NCBI GenBank assembly: GCA_964373855.1 | Contig: CAYJWL010000012.1 | Coordinates: 1-21,782 of the forward strand | DNA length: 21,782 nucleotides | DNA from: CAYJWL01 sp964373855 | GTDB lineage: Bacteria > Patescibacteriota > Andersenbacteria > UBA10190 | Direction: 5' to 3' | In this document: positions 13,888 to 19,485 of the stretch, piece by piece | How the letters are laid out: each line of letters begins with the position of its first letter | How positions within the stretch are numbered: position 1 is the stretch's first letter | Translations under genes and position numbers: made by a program | The notes under the pieces: generated by a model | Database searches by the model: none | Told to the model about the DNA's origin: nothing | Seen by the model: only the letters and a program-made list of their open reading frames with translations

Positions 13888-14813
13888 CTGTGCGCCAGAA
13901 TCCACAAACAATTATTCACGCACTTATTTACGGTGGTGCCTCCGCCTTGCTGGTCTTGGATCTGTTTTTTCTCGTCCAAGCTGCCATCCAACAGAATTTT
14001 ATCCCGATCGTTCCCATTATTGCCGGAGTTTTTTTGGCCGCCGGTCTGTTATTCGTCATGTATGCCGAATCGCAAGCGCGCCAGGAGGACAAACTGGAGC
14101 ACAGGCGCTTATCGCGCGTAGCCCATCAGCTCGAACACCCGCTGCACGTGCTGCAGGAAGATTTAGCTTACTTGGTTCAGGAGGCGGGAAAACTGCCGGC
14201 AGAGGAGCGGATGAAATTAAAACGCATGGAAACAAAAACAAAAGTGCTGCTGGAAAATATTCGAGACGTATTTTTAATGATGCGTGCCCAGCAAGGCCAC
14301 ATTTCCCAGGAGCAGCGGACGTATGATGTATGTACGCTGGTAAAAGACGCTGTCGAGCAAGTCAGAGCGCTCGCTTCAGCGAAAAACATTGAGATCATCC
14401 AAAAAATGCATTGCCAGGAGGCGGCAGTGGCGGTAGATCGCCAGCTTTTTCTGCTGGCTCTTGCTCATGTGCTGGAAAACGGTATCCATTATAGCCTGAC
14501 GCCGGGAGTGCTAAACATTGCGGTTATAAAAGGCAAAAATCAGACTCGGGTAATAGTGCAAGACAGAGGCATTGGCGTGACGTCCGAAGATCAGCCGGTC
14601 ATTTTCCTGCCATTCGCGCGCGGAGAAAAAGCTGATCAGTTCGATCCGGATGGCATTGGCGTCGGCCTCACGCTGGCNNNNNNNNNNCCGATCTCGCGCC
14701 TCATCATTCGAGAATTTGGCGGGACGCTCATCTGGCGGACGCGGCAGAAACGCGCCGGCAGCGAATTTGAGATCCGCCTGCCGCTAGCTAAGCTTCGACC
14801 CAGCTCAACTTGA
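13878..14813 (+). CDS. orphan membrane sensor histidine kinase (interrupted by N run)
   Basis: Two membrane helices (about residues 16-38 and 42-62), joined by a very short loop, precede a HisKA-like dimerisation helix with H83 in RVAHQLEHPLHVL, the expected phosphorylation site. The ATPase domain shows the N-box (N201 in HVLENGIHYS), G1 (D229 in QDRGIGV) and G2 (DGIGVGLTL at 258-266), then REFGGTLIW and GSEFEIRLPL. There is almost no extracytoplasmic sensor region, so sensing is probably intramembrane or via a partner. No response regulator is adjacent. The start is uncertain: TTG 13878, TTG 13884 and GTG 13890 are all in frame, none has a Shine-Dalgarno, and all lie in a TTTTG repeat. Ten Ns at 14678-14687 fall directly after G2. 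Family alignment suggests about six surplus codons there. Confidence 0.85.
   Translation: MILPVRQNPQTIIHALIYGGASALLVLDLFFLVQAAIQQNFIPIVPIIAGVFLAAGLLFVMYAESQARQEDKLEHRRLSRVAHQLEHPLHVLQEDLAYLVQEAGKLPAEERMKLKRMETKTKVLLENIRDVFLMMRAQQGHISQEQRTYDVCTLVKDAVEQVRALASAKNIEIIQKMHCQEAAVAVDRQLFLLALAHVLENGIHYSLTPGVLNIAVIKGKNQTRVIVQDRGIGVTSEDQPVIFLPFARGEKADQFDPDGIGVGLTLXXXXPISRLIIREFGGTLIWRTRQKRAGSEFEIRLPLAKLRPSST
14678..14687. other. 10-N assembly gap or masked bases
   Basis: Ten Ns interrupt the kinase ATPase domain. The next seven bases, CCGATCT (14688-14694), equal the 3' end of the common Illumina adapter. Removing 18 bases around the gap would restore a typical GLTLSRLII kinase sequence in frame. Confidence 0.95.
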
Positions 14814-14833
14814 CCCTAAGCCGAACGGGTCAA
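14810..14833. terminator. hairpin overlapping the kinase stop codon
   Basis: TTGACCC (14810-14816) and GGGTCAA (14827-14833) form a perfect 7-bp stem with a 10-base loop, between convergent genes. AAATAAG follows on the plus strand and there is no T-run on either side, so it may be an mRNA 3'-end protector or weak bidirectional terminator. Confidence 0.45.
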
Positions 14834-14851
14834 AAATAAGTTTACCCTCTG

Positions 14852-15349
14852 TTACTTCGATTCCAGAGCTTTTTCCAGCGCAGTAATACGGTTTCGCAGT
14901 TCGTCAATCTCTGATGTATTTCTTTCAATAAGTTTTACTGCCTGCTCAACTACATCAAGGCGCTGGTGGACTTCATGTACAGCAACTTTCGTAGCTTCCA
15001 CATCGAGGCGCAATTTTCCAACTTCATCAAATATCGTGGGGATGAGCTTTATATCACTTTCCCATTCCATGATTTTTCCTATCTGCTCCTGCATACTTCC
15101 AACTTGCTCCTGCATACTTCCAACTTGCTCCTGCATACTTCCAACTTGCTCTTTAGTACTTCCTAATTCGATCTGCATACTTCCAACCTGTTCTTGAGTG
15201 CTGACTAATTGCTCCTGGATACTTCCAACTTTTTCCTGCAAGTCAGGAATAGGTTGGGTTGCTTCCAGAACTATTTGAAACTTGTCATTGATATCTTCCA
15301 GAAGAGCATTAGTATATCCGGGACTATTTGGATCCATTTTTTTGCTCAT
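14852..15349 (-). CDS. coiled-coil protein with heptad repeats
   Basis: The 165-residue product is nearly all coiled coil. After about 30 residues, a central block (about 38-92) consists of seven-residue units of the type EQVGSMQ, repeated with V and M at the hydrophobic heptad positions, and several units are identical. A second region (about 105-165), KLRLDVEATKVAVHEVHQRL through RNRITALEKALES, is also heptad-like. There is no membrane segment or signal. The enzymatic role is unknown; structural or scaffolding use is inference. The identical units are encoded by perfect 21-bp repeats, implying recent expansion or contraction. A TATAGT (plus 15358-15363, read on the minus strand) lies 9-14 bases before the ATG, which would make the mRNA nearly leaderless. 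It lies downstream of tRNA-Arg on the same strand. Confidence 0.85.
   Translation of the reverse strand: MSKKMDPNSPGYTNALLEDINDKFQIVLEATQPIPDLQEKVGSIQEQLVSTQEQVGSMQIELGSTKEQVGSMQEQVGSMQEQVGSMQEQIGKIMEWESDIKLIPTIFDEVGKLRLDVEATKVAVHEVHQRLDVVEQAVKLIERNTSEIDELRNRITALEKALESK
15084..15146. repeat. three perfect 21-bp tandem repeats within the coiled-coil gene
   Basis: The unit TGCTCCTGCATACTTCCAAC plus T occurs at 15084-15104, 15105-15125 and 15126-15146 without change. Diverged units continue to about 15235. Each unit encodes one heptad, so copy number can change without a frameshift. Confidence 0.9.
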
Positions 15350-15406
15350 AGTACGAACTATACACGTTGGCGGCCTTTCGGGCTAGCTTGTGGAGGCTAT
15401 TTGTTT

Positions 15407-15427
15407 ACTCTGAGCTTGTCGAAGAGT
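15407..15427. repeat. CTGAGCTTGTCGAAG-type intergenic repeat
   Basis: ACTCT...AGAGT arms (15407-15411, 15423-15427) enclose GAGCTTGTCGA, a version of a short palindromic repeat seen in many bacterial genomes. It adjoins the 3' end of tRNA-Arg. No T-run follows on the minus strand. Confidence 0.5.
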
Positions 15428-15501
15428 GCGCCCGGCAAGACTCGAACTCGCAAACCTCCTGGTCCGAAGCCAGGCGCTCTATCCAGTTGAGCTACGGGCG
15501 C
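15427..15501 (-). tRNA. tRNA-Arg (anticodon TCG)
   Basis: Read on the minus strand, the acceptor GCGCCCG pairs fully with CGGGCGC. The D-arm is GCTC...GAGC, the anticodon stem CCTGG/CCAGG encloses loop CTTCGGA (anticodon TCG, reading CGA), and the T-arm has TTCGAGT. Discriminator A is at 15427. CCA is not encoded. It lies 23 bases after the methyltransferase gene on the same strand. Confidence 0.95.
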
Positions 15502-15524
15502 GTACGCCTATATTGTCACTTTTT

Positions 15525-16124
15525 CTATATTTTTCCAGTCTTCTCGAGAAGGTGATAGAGAATGATGCCGGTTGCTGTTGCCACATTGTGCGAGTTGCCA
15601 AGGCCAAGGATGGGAATATCGATAATGACATCCGCCAACTCTAACAACTCTTGCCGCACGCCCTCGCGTTCGTGGCCGACAATGAGGGTAATCGGTAACT
15701 GGTAATCGGTAACTGCTACTTTTTGATAGGGGACGCTCTGGGTTGTTTGTTCAAGAGCAATAATCGTATTGCCTTCCTTTTTAAGGTTTTTCACGAGCGG
15801 CACTGGATCAAGAACATATTCCCACGGCTGATGGGGAACGGCATACACGGCTGTTTTTGTAATACGGTGCTCGTGGCGGGAAGAAACTGCTTGTGGACGA
15901 GTGTCGTCTTTCTTCCTTGGATAGCCGGTATAGCCCGTTAAATAAAGCTTCTCAATCCGAGTCAGCTCGCATAATCGAAAGAGCAGGCCCACGTTATCCA
16001 GGCTGCGCACGTTATCAACCACGACGCTAATTGGCATGCGTGGCAGCTTTGCCAGTTCTTCAGCGGTCGGCCGTTCCTGAACTAACTCTTCTGTTTTTTT
16101 CCGTTGAATCACGTGGGGCGCCAC
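15525..16124 (-). CDS. SpoU/TrmH-family RNA 2'-O-methyltransferase
   Basis: The 199-residue product carries the SPOUT trefoil-knot motifs. Motif 1 is VVVDNVRSLDNVGLLFRLCE (about 35-54), motif 2 is LIVGHEREGV (about 147-156), and motif 3 is IPILGLGNSHNVATATGIIL (about 170-189). Members methylate a ribose 2'-OH in tRNA or rRNA using S-adenosylmethionine, binding it in the knot. Motif 3 usually reads SLNVS; here it is SHNVA, keeping the essential Asn. Residues about 136-146 (AVTDYQLPITL) are encoded by a tandem 14-bp repeat. They extend the segment before motif 2 and look like a repeat insertion in frame. The GTG start at 16122-16124 is the first suitable codon and has no clear Shine-Dalgarno. 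tRNA-Arg follows on the same strand. The RNA target is unknown. Confidence 0.88.
   Translation of the reverse strand: MAPHVIQRKKTEELVQERPTAEELAKLPRMPISVVVDNVRSLDNVGLLFRLCELTRIEKLYLTGYTGYPRKKDDTRPQAVSSRHEHRITKTAVYAVPHQPWEYVLDPVPLVKNLKKEGNTIIALEQTTQSVPYQKVAVTDYQLPITLIVGHEREGVRQELLELADVIIDIPILGLGNSHNVATATGIILYHLLEKTGKI
15687..15714. repeat. two perfect 14-bp tandem repeats inside the methyltransferase gene
   Basis: GGTAATCGGTAACT occurs at 15687-15700 and again at 15701-15714. The same motif is in inverse orientation at 19451-19482 and diverged at 2660-2690. Confidence 0.9.
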
Positions 16125-16330
16125 TATAGACGATGTTATGTATGGTGAGCTTGTAGAACCAGAACTATTTTTGAGCGCCTACATGATGCTACTATCTACC
16201 TACCTGACCTCAAAACGGCGTAACTTCAATATACTACCCCCTTCTGGTACTCACTAATAATATTGATTCCATTCTCCTCCTGCGCCTCGGCTGACGTTCG
16301 GTATACTGTAATAGTGGTGGGGTCGGATAG

Positions 16331-16359
16331 TTGACAAAAGCTGTACCTACCTGTATTAT
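16331..16359 (+). promoter_or_regulatory. near-consensus sigma70 promoter of the small cassette
   Basis: TTGACA (16331-16336), a 17-bp spacer, and TATTAT (16354-16359) match the consensus at 11 of 12 positions. Transcription would start near 16366, 55 bases before the ATG at 16421. A second TTGACA lies at 16373-16378 without a matching -10. Confidence 0.75.
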
Positions 16360-16420
16360 TGTGGGTCGTTCGTTGACAACCAATCTGTTACTTTACTCCG
16401 CGATCCGCCAAGAGGTTAGT

Positions 16421-17209
16421 ATGCCAGTGCCTGAAATCAGCTACGTCTTCAGCCGCAGTGAGCGCAGCATCTTCACCGAGATTTACTTCCCGAAGCGGGC
16501 AGCCTACCAAGGTGCTGTTTTCGATGCCCTGCGCTTTGGCTTAAAAGAAAGGAGCGTCAAAAAATACTTGTGTGAGAATGTCGAAGCGTTGCGCGAGGAA
16601 TTCCAGAATCTCCCTGCCATCTTAGATCCACACGAGTACGCAACTTCCCAGAGAAGGAAAACCATACCCTCTATCAAAGAGACGCTTGCACGCATTAGGC
16701 TCTACAGAACGCCGTTCTATGGCTGGTCGATGTATTCTGTTGACGGGGTGTTTCTCGGCAAGCGCGGTAAAGTGGCTGAAGAGGCAACACAAGTGGTGCG
16801 GATTATGTTCCGCTTCCAAAGCTCTGCTAAAATCCAAGCAGCAACGAGTGAAGCACACTGCCACGATGTCCTACGTTCTATCCTCTTTTGGGTGATTGCC
16901 CAGCAAGGGCGCCTCGATGACCACAAGGGCTGGAGTGATGCTGAAAAAGCGCAGTTTATTCAGCGGCATGAGCCCTGGCCTGATAATAAGCGTGCCTTTG
17001 TCGAGCAGCACTTTACCGAAATTTCCAAGGAAGCTGCTCAATGGAGTGGCGATCGTGCATTGTTCATCTTTGGCTACCTGGCACGCAAGTTCTGGGAACG
17101 GGTGCTAGAAGAAAAAATGTTTGAAGCCGAAATCTGGGTCGCCAGTTTCTTTGATCAACAACTGAACGTGATTGAACGTGTTGGCACCAAACCACAACCC
17201 CGAACGTGA
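16421..17209 (+). CDS. hypothetical protein, 262 aa, first gene of a small cassette
   Basis: I do not recognise this protein. ATG 16421 is chosen because AAGAGG lies 6 bases before it and a near-consensus promoter sits upstream. The frame is open back to a TTG at 16331, but that TTG is part of the -35 box. The product is soluble and mixed alpha/beta, with no signal or membrane segment. Notable stretches are EISYVFSRSERSIFTEIYFPKR near the start, RLYRTPFYGWSMYSVDGVFLGKRGK in the middle (aromatic-rich), and a helical C-terminal half with many Trp, Phe and Arg (LFIFGYLARKFWERVLEEKMF). No nuclease or methylase motif is evident. It is followed after 10 bases by the 79-aa gene, with a strong Shine-Dalgarno, so it is an operon. 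Confidence 0.8.
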   Translation: MPVPEISYVFSRSERSIFTEIYFPKRAAYQGAVFDALRFGLKERSVKKYLCENVEALREEFQNLPAILDPHEYATSQRRKTIPSIKETLARIRLYRTPFYGWSMYSVDGVFLGKRGKVAEEATQVVRIMFRFQSSAKIQAATSEAHCHDVLRSILFWVIAQQGRLDDHKGWSDAEKAQFIQRHEPWPDNKRAFVEQHFTEISKEAAQWSGDRALFIFGYLARKFWERVLEEKMFEAEIWVASFFDQQLNVIERVGTKPQPRT

Positions 17210-17219
17210 GGAGAACCAC

Positions 17220-17459
17220 ATGCCTGCCAAGCTGTCCCCCGAGATCAGAAAGTTAGTCCAGGAAGTCTTTGCACCTTTAGGCAAGAAACATGCAAAGCTC
17301 ACCAAGGAAGATCCAGAATTGTACCTGGTCGCGCTGCTGAAGGAGATCAAACAGGATTTGCAAGAAACGGCAGTTACACTCGGAACTACCATTGAAGGAG
17401 CAGCAGCAGAAGTATCGATGGCCAAGCTGCAAGAGCAGTACGGTGCTGACGTGTTTTAG
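17220..17459 (+). CDS. hypothetical small protein, 79 aa (paralogue follows)
   Basis: ATG 17220 has GAGGAG about 8 bases upstream. The frame is open further upstream, but the Shine-Dalgarno and the matching start region of the neighbouring paralogue fix this start. The product is helical and charged. MPAKLSPEIRKLVQEVFAPL at the N-terminus is shared with the next reading frame (TPAKKLPPQIKKLVQEVFAA). No known domain was recognised, and there is no cysteine, signal or membrane segment. Its TAG stop at 17457-17459 is in frame with the paralogue, four codons before that frame's ACG. Suppression or loss of this stop would fuse both into a single protein of about 133 residues. Confidence 0.8.
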   Translation: MPAKLSPEIRKLVQEVFAPLGKKHAKLTKEDPELYLVALLKEIKQDLQETAVTLGTTIEGAAAEVSMAKLQEQYGADVF

Positions 17460-17468
17460 GAGAACCCC

Positions 17469-17621
17469 ACGCCTGCCAAAAAACTGCCCCCGCAAATCAA
17501 AAAGCTGGTTCAGGAAGTCTTTGCGGCCTGGGACGAAATGCCCCTAAGCAGCGGGGACCGTGAGCAGCTAGCCAAGGAAGCCCCCGAAGCCAAATGGCAA
17601 GCGGAGCATCAAGCTTCTTAG
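17469..17621 (+). CDS. paralogous small ORF, 50 codons, with ACG at the start position
   Basis: The frame reads TPAKKLPPQIKKLVQEVFAA and continues to TAG at 17619-17621. It is a tandem duplicate of the 79-aa gene, including the ribosome-binding region: AGGAGAACCCCACGCCTGCC here against AGGAGAACCACATGCCTGCC there. At the homologous start position ATG is replaced by ACG. It could be a rare ACG-initiated gene, a read-through extension of the upstream gene (same frame), a start-lost pseudogene, or a base error. The C-terminal part (AWDEMPLSSGDREQLAKEAP) differs from its partner, and an internal ATG at residue 28 would leave only 23 residues. A strong terminator follows at 17633. Confidence 0.55.
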   Translation, partial: TPAKKLPPQIKKLVQEVFAAWDEMPLSSGDREQLAKEAPEAKWQAEHQAS

Positions 17622-17632
17622 CCCTCTTAGCA

Positions 17633-17670
17633 ACCCCTTATGTGCCACAACACATGAGGGGGTATTTTTT
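17633..17670 (+). terminator. strong rho-independent terminator of the cassette
   Basis: CCCCTTATGTG (17634-17644) pairs with CACATGAGGGG (17651-17661), an 11-bp stem with one G-U pair and loop CCACAA, followed by TATTTTTT (17663-17670). It is 12 bases after the last stop codon. Confidence 0.9.
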
Positions 17671-17705
17671 GAATTGTTATTAAAATAATTAAACTGCCTG
17701 ACGCT

Positions 17706-17723
17706 GGGCGATCAGAGGGAATC
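17706..17723. repeat. 18-bp copy of the tRNA-His 3' end
   Basis: GGGCGATCAGAGGGAATC is identical to 17860-17877, which covers the 3' end of the minus-strand tRNA-His from the T-loop through the discriminator plus one base. The two copies are in direct orientation, 154 bp apart. The copy lies inside a hairpin closed by CGCTGGG (17702-17708) and CCCAGCG (17730-17736). Confidence 0.85.
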
Positions 17724-17860
17724 ATCCTCACCCAGCGCTCGCTTCGTCCCGCCCCGGCGGGACATGGCTCGTGCTTCCTTCGGAGCTAGGGTTTGTGTAG
17801 CACATGAAGCAGTTCCTGTTCTCGAAATACCCTTCGATTCCCTATAGTTAAGAATATAAG

Positions 17861-17932
17861 GGCGATCAGAGGGAATCGAACCCTCATCGTCGGGACCACA
17901 ACCCGATGCTTTACCACTAAGCTATGACCGCC
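17861..17932 (-). tRNA. tRNA-His (anticodon GTG)
   Basis: Read on the minus strand, an encoded G-1 (17932) precedes acceptor GCGGTCA, which pairs with TGATCGC (one G-U pair), and discriminator C73 is at 17861. The G-1/C73 pair is the identity element for HisRS. The D-arm is GCTT...AAGC, the anticodon loop TTGTGGT gives GTG, and the T-arm is GAGGG-TTCGATT-CCCTC. CCA is not encoded. Confidence 0.95.
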
Positions 17933-18104
17933 ATGGTGCGATAACGGTAGCAATTTACCATAAACTTTGGTAAAAACAAGGCTACGGGCCCCCGTAGCTT
18001 CCTACTGCGCTCAATCTCCGATTGAGCTTCGCAGGACAGGCAGTGCCTATAAAACGCATTGCTCGCCCAGCGAAGCTTCGTCAGAGAGACGAAGCGTAGT
18101 TGGG
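17933..18104. other. hairpin-rich spacer between divergent tRNA genes
   Basis: Three strong inverted repeats fill this spacer. GCTACGGG/CCCGTAGC (17981-17998) contains a 14-bp copy of the tRNA-Arg 5' end (GGGCCCCCGTAGCT at 17986-17999, also 18103-18116). GCTCAATC/GATTGAGC (about 18009-18027) is extended by CTGCG/CGCAG. CTTCGTC/GACGAAG (about 18076-18094) is nested in CCCAGC/GTTGGG. No gene is seen. Both tRNA promoters must lie here but were not resolved. Confidence 0.6.
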
Positions 18105-18178
18105 GCCCCCGTAGCTCAGTTGGATAGAGCAAAGGGTTTCTAACCCTTAGGTCGCACGTTCGAGTCGTGCCGGGGGTA
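18105..18178 (+). tRNA. tRNA-Arg (anticodon TCT)
   Basis: Acceptor GCCCCCG pairs with CGGGGGT (terminal G1-U72 wobble). The D-arm is GCTC...GAGC, the anticodon stem AAGGG/CCCTT encloses loop TTTCTAA (anticodon TCT, reading AGA), and the T-arm is GCACG-TTCGAGT-CGTGC. Discriminator A is at 18178 and CCA is not encoded. The dehydrogenase-like gene starts 49 bases later. Confidence 0.94.
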
Positions 18179-18227
18179 CTACGGTATGAACCTTCTAAAA
18201 CTAAATATAGCGACAAGGAGACAGGTG

Positions 18228-19112
18228 ATGATCCGTCTATCGAACGGCCATGAATTTCAATACATGGCAGCCAGCGGCGCGCTGGCATTCGACGGCAAAG
18301 GATGGCCTTGGGAGCAGCCTTTGCGCTGGTGCGGACTATTTGATCCAACCTTGTTTACAGTTGTGATCAAGACCCTGACCCGTCAGCCTAGGCGCGGAAA
18401 TTTACGGTGGTGGAACCCCTTTCGCTGCGTGCGTTTCGTGAAAGGCGGTACGGTGAATGCCGTTGGGCTTACCAACCCCGGCATTGGATGGTGGAGCCGC
18501 AAAGTCGGCAGGAAAATTGGCAGAAGCGGGATTCCGTTAGTGGGATCCATATTGTCGGATGACATGAGAGAACTGGCTGCCATGGCGTGTATCCTTGATG
18601 ATTTCCCGCTGGTCGGGATTGAGTACAATGCTTCGTGTCCGAACACTGCCCATCAATCCCTGCAGAACGCGGATCTTGTCGTGCAAGGATGTGAAGCAAT
18701 ACGAGACGCGACTGTGCACCCTCTCATCCTGAAGCTGTCAGTCGTTCACGATGTTAGCAGGATTGTGCCGCGGGTCAGAGGGGTAGTGGAAGCCTTCTCT
18801 ATTAACAGCGTACCGTGGCCGATAGCATTTCCTAACTGTTCCAGTCCGTTGGAGCGGTTTGGCGGGGGAGGTGTTTCCGGGCGAGCGGCTCAAGCCTACA
18901 CGTGGGAACTGGGACAGCGGCTGGCGCGTATGTCGGATATCCCGGTTATTGGACCAAGCATCTGGACTTACAGGGATATTGATACTGTGCTCCGGTGGGC
19001 GAAGGCAGCCAGCTTTGGTTCGATATTTCTGCGCTATCCGTGGCGGCCAACTACGTACGTGCGCAGGCATATGAGGGCAAGAGTCTACAGCCCCACCCCT
19101 CCCCTAGTTTGA
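18228..19112 (+). CDS. dihydroorotate dehydrogenase-like flavoprotein
   Basis: ATG 18228 is chosen because AAGGAG ends 7 bases before it. An ATG at 18186 is in frame but lacks a ribosome-binding site. The 294-residue product has the DHODH TIM-barrel landmarks: IKTLT (K48) with an adjacent PRRGN segment, VNAVGLTNPGIGWW (about 76-89), IEYNASCPNT (N134, S136, C137), LILKLS, the substrate-side INS of FSINSVPW, and GGGVSGRAA. The family oxidises dihydroorotate to orotate in pyrimidine synthesis using FMN. The FMN phosphate-binding loop, normally IxGxGGI, reads VIGPSIWTYRDI and lacks the glycine pair. Substrate or cofactor handling may therefore differ; this might be a paralogue rather than PyrD. 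No other pyr genes are near. It lies directly downstream of tRNA-Arg. Confidence 0.82.
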   Translation: MIRLSNGHEFQYMAASGALAFDGKGWPWEQPLRWCGLFDPTLFTVVIKTLTRQPRRGNLRWWNPFRCVRFVKGGTVNAVGLTNPGIGWWSRKVGRKIGRSGIPLVGSILSDDMRELAAMACILDDFPLVGIEYNASCPNTAHQSLQNADLVVQGCEAIRDATVHPLILKLSVVHDVSRIVPRVRGVVEAFSINSVPWPIAFPNCSSPLERFGGGGVSGRAAQAYTWELGQRLARMSDIPVIGPSIWTYRDIDTVLRWAKAASFGSIFLRYPWRPTTYVRRHMRARVYSPTPPLV

Positions 19113-19182
19113 CAGAGCCCTCTAGAGGCATAACATGTATCTTTAACCGGTAATTGAGACGACCGGCACCTTGGTTAGGGTT

Positions 19183-19229
19183 GCGGCCGCCACCCGCTTA
19201 CGCTCGATGTATCGCGGTCCGGCGGCCGC
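19183..19229. repeat. perfect 9-bp GC inverted repeat
   Basis: GCGGCCGCC (19183-19191) and GGCGGCCGC (19221-19229) are exact complements with a 29-base loop. Each arm contains the palindrome GCGGCCGC. Confidence 0.75.
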
Positions 19230-19415
19230 GCCCGCTCTTTCCAACATGTATAGTTGTTTTCGCCATTGACAGGCGTGACGTAAGCTTCCCTGGGGAAGCA
19301 GCCAGTCCGCTCCGATTGCGATCACTTGTCTACAGCATGGATAGCTCCGAAGTCTGTGAGACGTCATCTCATTCTGCATCAGGCACTTACGAGCTTCCAT
19401 GTAAACAGACAACTC

Positions 19416-19445
19416 AAGGCTCTACCTACAGGGCCTTCTTTTTTT
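19416..19445 (+). terminator. rho-independent terminator upstream of recG
   Basis: AAGGCTCT (19416-19423) pairs with AGGGCCTT (19430-19437) with one G-U pair and a 6-base loop, followed by C and seven T (19439-19445). It ends plus-strand transcription from the dehydrogenase-like gene or an intervening RNA, so recG must start from a promoter within about 40 bases or rely on read-through. Confidence 0.8.
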
Positions 19446-19450
19446 ACTCT

Positions 19451-19482
19451 TTACCGATTACATATTACCGGTTACCGATTAC
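19451..19482. repeat. TTACCGATTAC short repeats directly before recG
   Basis: TTACCGATTAC occurs at 19451-19461 and 19472-19482, with ATTACCGG between. It is the reverse complement of the GGTAATCGGTAACT unit at 15687-15714. The recG ATG begins 3 bases later and no Shine-Dalgarno is visible between them. Confidence 0.8.
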
Positions 19483-19485
19483 TAT

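Larger units (their letters stand above)
19113..19485. other. 373-base intergenic region before recG with strong inverted repeats
   Basis: No gene was recognised. The region contains GCGGCCGCC (19183-19191) / GGCGGCCGC (19221-19229), GCTTCCC (19284-19290) / GGGAAGC (19293-19299), a good rho-independent terminator (19416-19445) and an octamer-like repeat (19451-19482). It may be a long 3' UTR of the dehydrogenase-like gene or carry a separate small RNA that ends at the terminator. Confidence 0.55.

Noticed and set aside
15084..15146. Possible CRISPR-like array
   Set aside because: The repeats are contiguous 21-mers with no spacers and encode heptads of a coiled-coil protein.
16331..16420. N-terminal extension of the 262-aa protein from TTG 16331
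   Set aside because: The TTG is the -35 hexamer of a near-consensus promoter, and a good Shine-Dalgarno precedes ATG 16421.
19284..19310. GGGGAAGCAGCCA resembling the SRP RNA domain IV (GGAAGCAGCC)
   Set aside because: The GGAA tetraloop and the opposing CAGG strand are not in place; the GAAGC bases are instead used in a GCTTCCC/GGGAAGC hairpin.
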